From: Saccopteryx bilineata
Lineage: Eukaryota > Chordata > Mammalia > Chiroptera > Emballonuridae
Assembly: GCF_036850765.1 (NCBI RefSeq)
Contig: NC_089491.1
Coordinates: forward strand, 87,824,740-87,888,739
Reading direction: 5' to 3'
Length of the DNA: 64,000 nt
Shown: positions 58,408 to 64,000 of the stretch, one piece after another
How the letters are laid out: each line of letters starts with the position of its first letter
How positions within the stretch are numbered: position 1 is the first letter of the stretch
The notes under the pieces: model-generated
What the model was told of the DNA's origin: nothing
Databases searched by the model: none
What the model saw: only the letters and a program-made list of their open reading frames with translations
Position numbers and translations under genes: made by a program

Positions 58408-59022
58408 TTCTAGGCCATTGTTTGTTGGAATTTTTTTTTTATTAAGTGAGAGGTGGGGAGGCAGAGACACAGACTCCCACATGTGCCTAAACCAAGATCC
58501 ATCTGGCAAACCCCTATGGGGTGATGCTCCGCCCATTTGGAGCTGCTGCTCCATTGCTTAACAACCGAGCTATTTTAGTGCCTGAGCCTCGGCCATGGAG
58601 CCATCCTCAGCATCTGGGTCAACTTGCTCAACCATTCCAGCCATGCTGCAGGAGAAGAGAAAGAGAGAGGAGGGAGAGAAATAAGGGGGATGGGGAGGGG
58701 TAGAGAAGCAGATAATCACCTCTCCTGCGTGCCCTGACCAGAAATCAAACCTGGGACTTCCACACTCCAGGCTGATGCTCTACCACTGAGCCAATTGGCC
58801 AAGACCATTTTGTTGGAATTTAAAAAATTTAATAATTTTAGAGAAAGAGAAGACGGGAGGGAGGGAGGAAGAGAAGGAGAGAGAGAAACAATGATTTGTT
58901 GTTCTACTTACTTATGTATTCATTGGTTGGTTCTTGTATGTGCTCTGACTGAGGATCAAACCCGCAACCTTGATATATTAGGATGATACTCTAACCAACT
59001 GAGCTATTCAGCCAGGGTAGGC
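58408..59022 (-). repeat. Type D SINE with a type A SINE in its tail
   Basis: The inner type A copy is about 58434-58804 (minus; head CTTGGCCAATTGGCTCAGTGG read in reverse), bounded by TTTGTTGGAATTT on both sides. The outer type D copy has its core and head at about 58823-59014 (GAAACAATGATTTGTTGTTC, then CAGCCAGGG) and TAGGCCAT on both outer flanks, about 58410 and 59014. The nesting order is inferred from these two duplications. Confidence 0.85.
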
Positions 59023-60075
59023 CATCTTCTTTGATGTCTGCTTTGTCCTTTCATTTTGGGAATGCTTAATAACCCTAATACTGAATAAGTTGCTTTGTTC
59101 TTTGATTAAACTTATGTAAAAACTTTCTATCCTGTTCCTCATATATATTTTAGATACCAATTATAGTTAAATTAACCTGTCTTTGTTGTTGTCCATTTAC
59201 TCTTCTTGTACTGTTAATTCTGATTCCTGGCAGAGGCCATTTTCCTGGAGATGTTTTCTTACTTACATCCATTTGTTTCTAAGACACTGTGAAACCTATT
59301 TTTAGATTGCATTTTATCTTTTTTCCCTGTGAATCTCTGTGTCAGACATCTGAGCAGTTAGACAGTTTAAGAGCTTCTTTTCTTGGTTGACATTTGCTTT
59401 GACATCAATAGGAACTCACATGTGTAAATGAAAACTCTTCTATGGAAGGAATTTTCTTTTGCACCCATCTGGGTCAGCCAGATAAGTCTAAAAAAGATTT
59501 TATATTACTGAAGAAAATTCAACTATTTATTATTGCTTGTTACTCTGAGCATATTCATATAGGAATGCATTAACAATGTTTAAAAATAAGTCACACCACC
59601 ACAAGAAAACATATCTCCCAATTTCTAGATCTTCATATAATTCCTTTATAATTTAAAAAAATACATCATTACACAGCATCCACAAATCAAATAATGATGT
59701 GAGGTGGAATGGGAGAACATATTATCTTTGTCATTTCTAGGTGAACTAACTGAAGCTTATCTATAGGTTAGATCCTCTGATCAAGACAGTAAAGAGCAGA
59801 ACCAGGTTTAAAATTTTTAAATGTTGTGATTATAATTAATATAAAAGATAGATACTATTGAAATTATTTTTCAAAGACTACAAATTTTGAAACTTTATTC
59901 AGTTAAACCAGTATTTTATGTTTACATAATGTGATTGATTCACTTATTCATTTAATTAATGATGCATATATGGTAGTATTCATTCAACAAGGATTTATTA
60001 ATCACCTAATGTATGCCAAAAAGGCTGCTATAACAGAAGCAGCTGGGAAGATAAATAAGACAATGAAATGTTGTA
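59023..60075. other. Unassigned AT-rich DNA
   Basis: No gene; a MIR/L2-like stretch (ATTCATTCAACAAGGATTTA) lies near 59979. Confidence 0.35.
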
Positions 60076-60115
60076 TAGTGCTTAAGATGCTGGCTCTGGA
60101 GCCAGAACATTTGTT
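60076..60115 (+). repeat. MIR 5' core fragment
   Basis: TAGTGCTTAAGATGCTGGCT followed by CTGGAGCCAGAAC is the MIR sense 5' signature. Confidence 0.6.
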
Positions 60116-60233
60116 TTTTTGTTGCTATCTGGAGCCGAAGTAAAGATCGGTCTATATCTATATAAGTTTATTACCTCAAAGTAAGAAATATTTATTTTTC
60201 TATCATCTTTTTGGATATATATATTTTATGACG

Positions 60234-60584
60234 AATTTATTCTTGTGTAGCCTGACCAGGCAGTGGCACAGTGGATAGAGCATCGGACTGTGACGCTGAG
60301 GATCCAGATTTGAAACTCTGAAGTTGCCAGCTTGAGTTCAGGCTCATCTGGTTTGAGCAAGGCTCACCAGCTTGAGCTCAATGTCACTGGCTTGAGTAAG
60401 GGGTCACTTGGTCTACTGTAGCCCCCCCCCCATCAAGGCACATATGGAAAAGCAATCAATGAACAACTAAGGTGCCGCAACAAAGAATTGATGCTTCTCA
60501 TCTTTCTCTTTCGGTCTCTCTGTCCCTATCTGCACTTCTCTCTGTTTCTGTCACAAAATAATAATAATAATTTATTCTCATGTA
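60234..60584 (+). repeat. Type B SINE with 16-bp TSD
   Basis: The copy at 60250-60568 starts GCCTGACCAGGCAGTGGC, has GCCAGCTTGAGT modules and AACAACTAAGGTGCCGC, and ends (ATA)n. Flanks AATTTATTCTTGTGTA (60234-60249) and AATTTATTCTCATGTA (60569-60584) differ at two bases. Confidence 0.94.
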
Positions 60585-62379
60585 TTATACAGAAAATTAG
60601 ATATGCTATAAAACTACATGAAAATAAAAGATGCAGAGATATAAAACTTTTATAAATTAGATTGTATGCTTTTCAAGTTTCAAAAAAGCAGTATATTATA
60701 TAGATAGAGAAGGTCTATGACAGGCAGGATATGCACACAACAACCAGAGGGCTCAACACTGATCTGCTCCTTGAAGTTCTAAAAATTTTTATAGCAAGGG
60801 CTATTTAAAATGATGAACTTATATAGTAAAATAATTAAAAGATATTTAATTCTATCTTATATATTCTAATTAAAATTAATAGCATATATAATAAACATTT
60901 AAAATATCTTCTTTCAATAGAGTATTTTAAATCTTGCCTATTTAAAGAGGTAAGCTATTGGGAAAACTTATTTATATAGAATGATTTATACACTGAGGGC
61001 TCTTATTAGACAAAATGTGTCTGTAATTATTTTTGTTTCAAAGATTAAACCGGTTCAAGGGCATTTTTTCTCAATAGACTAACTTATGAAGTACCTGTTT
61101 CATGTCTTTGTATAAGAAACTGACTATGCAATAAGGTTGCTAACCAAGGATCAAAGCCAAGCATATGAGAACATTGCATGTAGCAATGTCTATGTAGCAC
61201 TAAACCAATAGATAGAGACATTCACACAAATTAATTTAAATTAAAAAGAAACAAAACTCAAATTTAATCAAAATGGACAATGTTGTTCCTCCACCCAGTA
61301 AAACATTGTTTGTTGAAACCAAAATAGTTTCTTGTCCTTTAGTTCTTAAATATGTAAATAACTGCTAAAGATACCACATGTTTTGTGACAGAAGAATGTA
61401 ATGGTAGAGTCTGGGAGTGCAGAGAAGGAAAGAAAGGTTAATTTATGTGATAAGGAGGAATAAAAAGTGTTGTATGGAATAGGCACTAAGCTGACTCTTG
61501 AAAAAGGAGACAGTATCATCAAACACAAATAGATTCCAGAAGGAGAAACTTTACTGATAGGCCTTTAATAGTTCCTAATGAAGATTTCAAAGAAACCTTT
61601 GAATGAATAAGTGAATGAATGAGCATATGCATTAGGAAATTGTGTCAGTAAAATCAAAGACATAGAAAACACTCTAAAACACTAATCAGCATTCAATGAA
61701 TTCCGTATGATTAGAGCACGAATTATACTATAGGACATAATGAAAGGTAAAGTTGGTGATATAGACAGGGCTAAGTGATAGAACATATCTTCTAAATTAG
61801 ATTTAACTCTAAAGACAATGGGAAATACATAAGTTTTTACAGAAGAGTAAGAAATTATTTTTCTTTTTTTCTTGAGATCACAATGGCAGCACTAAGGCAG
61901 AAAAAATGAAATTAATTTGAAATACCACTTAAGATATCAAATTGCTAGAGTTTTTAATAAGTGCAAATATCTAATATTAGCATAGCTATTTGGATTGGGA
62001 AGAACAGTGAAATATTGGAAAAAAAACCCATGCAAATGGGAAAAACATTGTCACATTCTCTGGAGTCAAAGTGACAGGATGCAGCAGTCGAGAAAGTGAA
62101 CCACTGACTTGATATGAGAGTTGAAAAAGTAAAACCAGAAAGTGTGGTAGGTCAATTTATTGATGCTGTCTAAGCAAAAATTGCACTAGACAAAGTTAAA
62201 TAGGCAAGAGAGACTTTGTTCAAGGCTATTGCAATAAGGGAGAGAGATAAGAGCTCAATCTGAACTCAGTTCTCATCATGAATCTGGGTTGTGTTGTGTG
62301 TTGGTGTTAGAGTGAGGGTTAGGTAATGTGTGTTTCCTAATTAGCTGTGCCCAAGGAAAAAGTATACTTTCTTATTTTC
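60585..62379. other. Unassigned AT-rich DNA, 1.8 kb
   Basis: No gene. Parts at 61380-61560 and 61740-62110 resemble an old common mammalian repeat, not named. Confidence 0.35.
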
Positions 62380-62720
62380 ATGACAGGAGACAGATTTACA
62401 ACTTGGAGCAAGGCACCCACTAAAGGTAGGATTTCCTCTTCCACAGACTGGATGATAGAGTCATTCTCTTTTTTGATAAATACATATCAAAGGGATGGCT
62501 CCCAAGTCCTTAGAGAAAGACATTCCTACATAGTAAGACAAGGAAGAGGCATTTTAAAAGATTTGCATAGCAAAGCTGCACAGAAAGAATTTACTATTAT
62601 AATTTTTTCTGGTGTAAAAGCTCTAAAAAAGGGAAAATCAGGGACCTACAGTAAGGAGCTATATAACTTTAGTAAAACTGGGAAGAATATTAAGGCCCTC
62701 TTGGTCAATGGGAAAAGAAT
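62380..62720 (+). repeat. Unnamed interspersed element, copy 2 (partner at 29.2 kb)
   Basis: Blocks ATGGCTCCCAAGTCCTTAGA, AGACATTCCTACATAG, TTTACTATTATAATTTTTTC and AAAGCTCTAAAAAAGGG are shared in order with 29190-29340. The 130-codon plus-strand frame at 62347-62739 lies almost entirely in it. Its translation is Lys/Ser-rich with no recognised domain, and I read it as an accidental opening in a repeat. Confidence 0.5.
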
Positions 62721-63384
62721 AATTAAATGTAATACATGAACTCAAACCTAAGTGGTAGGAACAGGGAAAATCATAGTGGTGGTAGATTAAAAACAACGAG
62801 AAATTGGGTGCTTTATGAAGTCCTAGAACAAAGTATAGAGAGTGAAAGACTAGAGAGGTGAATGTACAGGAAATGTCAGTAAATATTGATATATATCCAT
62901 CCTGCAATTTATATTTTGGAATGAGAATATTTTGGCATCATCATGAATCTGGGTTCCTGATATGATGATTGAATAAAAATATACAAACCAAAGAAGAAAA
63001 ATGTGGGCTAGCTTGATCTGTTATATTAGTAATGAGATTTTTGGTGTAGTCTTTGTGCTAAACATATTGCATGTAATTAACTCTAATTCCCACATTCTGG
63101 AAAATGTGCCAGATAACTTTTTTTCTCATTTGAACACATTCTTATAATGCTTCATTTAAAAGTACTGCTTAAAACCTGATGTAAATTAAATGTTCTGTAA
63201 CATTATGATTTTGGAGCATATGTGACAATGTTAATATGTTTTTCTGGTGTGTTCCTGTTTTGCTTTTTATTTTTCTTTCTATTCTTATAGACAGACTGTT
63301 AGGGCTTCTTATTCCTTCCAGGTACCTTTCTCACTCTTCTAATTGCAGTTTTAATCTAAGAAAAAAAACAATAAGGTTTGTTGA
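62721..63384. other. Unassigned AT-rich DNA
   Basis: No gene or named repeat recognised. Confidence 0.35.
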
Positions 63385-63772
63385 ATTTTAAAAAGACTGG
63401 AAATGATACTATTCAGTCATTAAGAAAAGATGAAATAGTGCCATTTGTGACAATACAGATGGACCTTGAGAATATTATGCTCAGCAGAATAAGTTAGTCA
63501 GAAAAAGCCAAGAACCATATGATTTCCCTCATGTGGGACATGAAACTGAAACTCATAGACACAGACCATGGTATGGTGGTTAACCAAGGGCAGAGGGTGA
63601 GGCGGGTAGTCAAGGGGTTGAGGAAGCCAAATATATGGTGACAGAAGATGATCTGACTTTGGGTGGTGAGCATACAATGCAATATACAGATCATGTATCA
63701 TAAAACTGTGTACTTGAAACCCATATAATCTTAATTACCAATGTAGCCTTAGTAAATTTAATTAAAAAAAAA
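63385..63772 (+). mobile_element. L1 3' end
   Basis: AAGATGAAATAGTGCCATTT, GGACCTTGAGAATATTATGC, AGAACCATATGATTTCCCTC and ATGATCTGACTTTGGGTGG run to TTAATTAAAAAAAAACC. Same L1 3' end as at 5.9 and 33.0 kb. Minus-strand frames over it are not coding. Confidence 0.9.
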
Positions 63773-64000
63773 CCACCTCCCGCAGCCAAGGCTCCATTGA
63801 AGCAAAGTTTGCCCAGGCGCTGAGGATGGCTCTGTGGCCTCTGCCTCGGGCGCTAGAGTGGCTCTGATTGCGGCAGAGCGAGGCCCCAGATGGGCAGAGC
63901 ATCACCCCCTGGTGGGCATGCTGGGTGGATCCCGGTCGGGCACATGCGGGAGTCTGTCTGACTGCCTCCCTGTTTCCAACTTCAGAAACAACAACAACAA
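63773..64000 (+). repeat. 5'-truncated type A SINE at window edge
   Basis: It starts directly inside the SINE body (CCTCCCGCAGCCAAGGCTCC) and has GAGGATGGCTCTGTGGCC and CATCACCCCCTGGTGGGCA, then an (ACA)n tail running off the window. The tRNA-like head is absent, unlike every other type A copy here, and the copy abuts the L1 A-tail. Confidence 0.92.

Noticed and set aside
62347..62739. 130-codon frame as a host gene
   Set aside because: It sits in an element also present at 29.2 kb where the frame is not kept; no recognised domain.

Overview
The window looks like intergenic or deep intronic DNA from a mammal, most likely a bat. The main clue is the dense, structurally varied set of tRNA-derived SINEs with heads of the GCCCTGGCC(G/A)GTTGGCTCAGTGG and GCCTGACC(A/T)GNGGTGGCGCAGTGG types. 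These match the VES-like SINEs of microbats, and the second head type with its long GCCAGCTTGAGC body is, from memory, typical of horseshoe and leaf-nosed bats (Rhinolophoidea). MIR, L2, old L1 and non-autonomous DNA-transposon remnants agree with a eutherian genome. No host protein-coding exon, functional non-coding RNA gene or CpG-island promoter could be supported. The open frames present are short and mostly lie inside repeats.

SINE types used below. Type A has a tRNA-like head plus a long body with a GGATAGCTC-like motif (about 300-405 bp). Type B has a GCCTGACCAGG head and a GCTTGAGC body (about 320-390 bp). Type C has a GCCTGACCTGTGG head and is short (about 170-200 bp). Type D is a short classic VES type with the GTGGAACAAC motif and an AATCAATAAA-like tail (about 175-270 bp). 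Many copies have clear target-site duplications (TSDs).

Layout. 0.4-8.4 kb: an LTR-like fragment, several SINEs (one carrying a nested hAT-type MITE), MIR and L2 remnants, a 66-bp inverted pair, a 5'-truncated L1, and a second L1 with a 5' inversion (twin priming). 8.4-17.9 kb: five solo LTRs of one related retroviral LTR family, four with a clean or near-clean 5-bp TSD, including one LTR inserted inside another. An old L1/HAL1-like stretch and nested SINEs lie between them. 17.9-32.6 kb: AT-rich DNA with scattered SINEs, MIRs, an antisense L1 3' UTR carrying a minisatellite, and microsatellites. 32.8-36.3 kb: an L1 3' end followed by an internally deleted gammaretrovirus-like provirus with two LTRs, a tRNA-Phe-type primer binding site, a Gag zinc knuckle, a protease-region remnant and a SINE inserted in it. 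36.3-64.0 kb: mostly AT-rich non-coding DNA with SINEs, a mariner-type palindromic MITE, L2 and MIR remnants, a large TATC microsatellite, a sixth family LTR inserted inside a SINE, and an L1/SINE junction at the right edge.

There is no operon-like or pathway organisation. The interest is in the insertion history: element-in-element nesting gives a relative order of events, and several features (twin priming, LTR-in-LTR, a likely template-switch inverted duplication) record mechanism directly. All family names come from reading motifs by eye; no database search was run, and counts and boundaries are manual.
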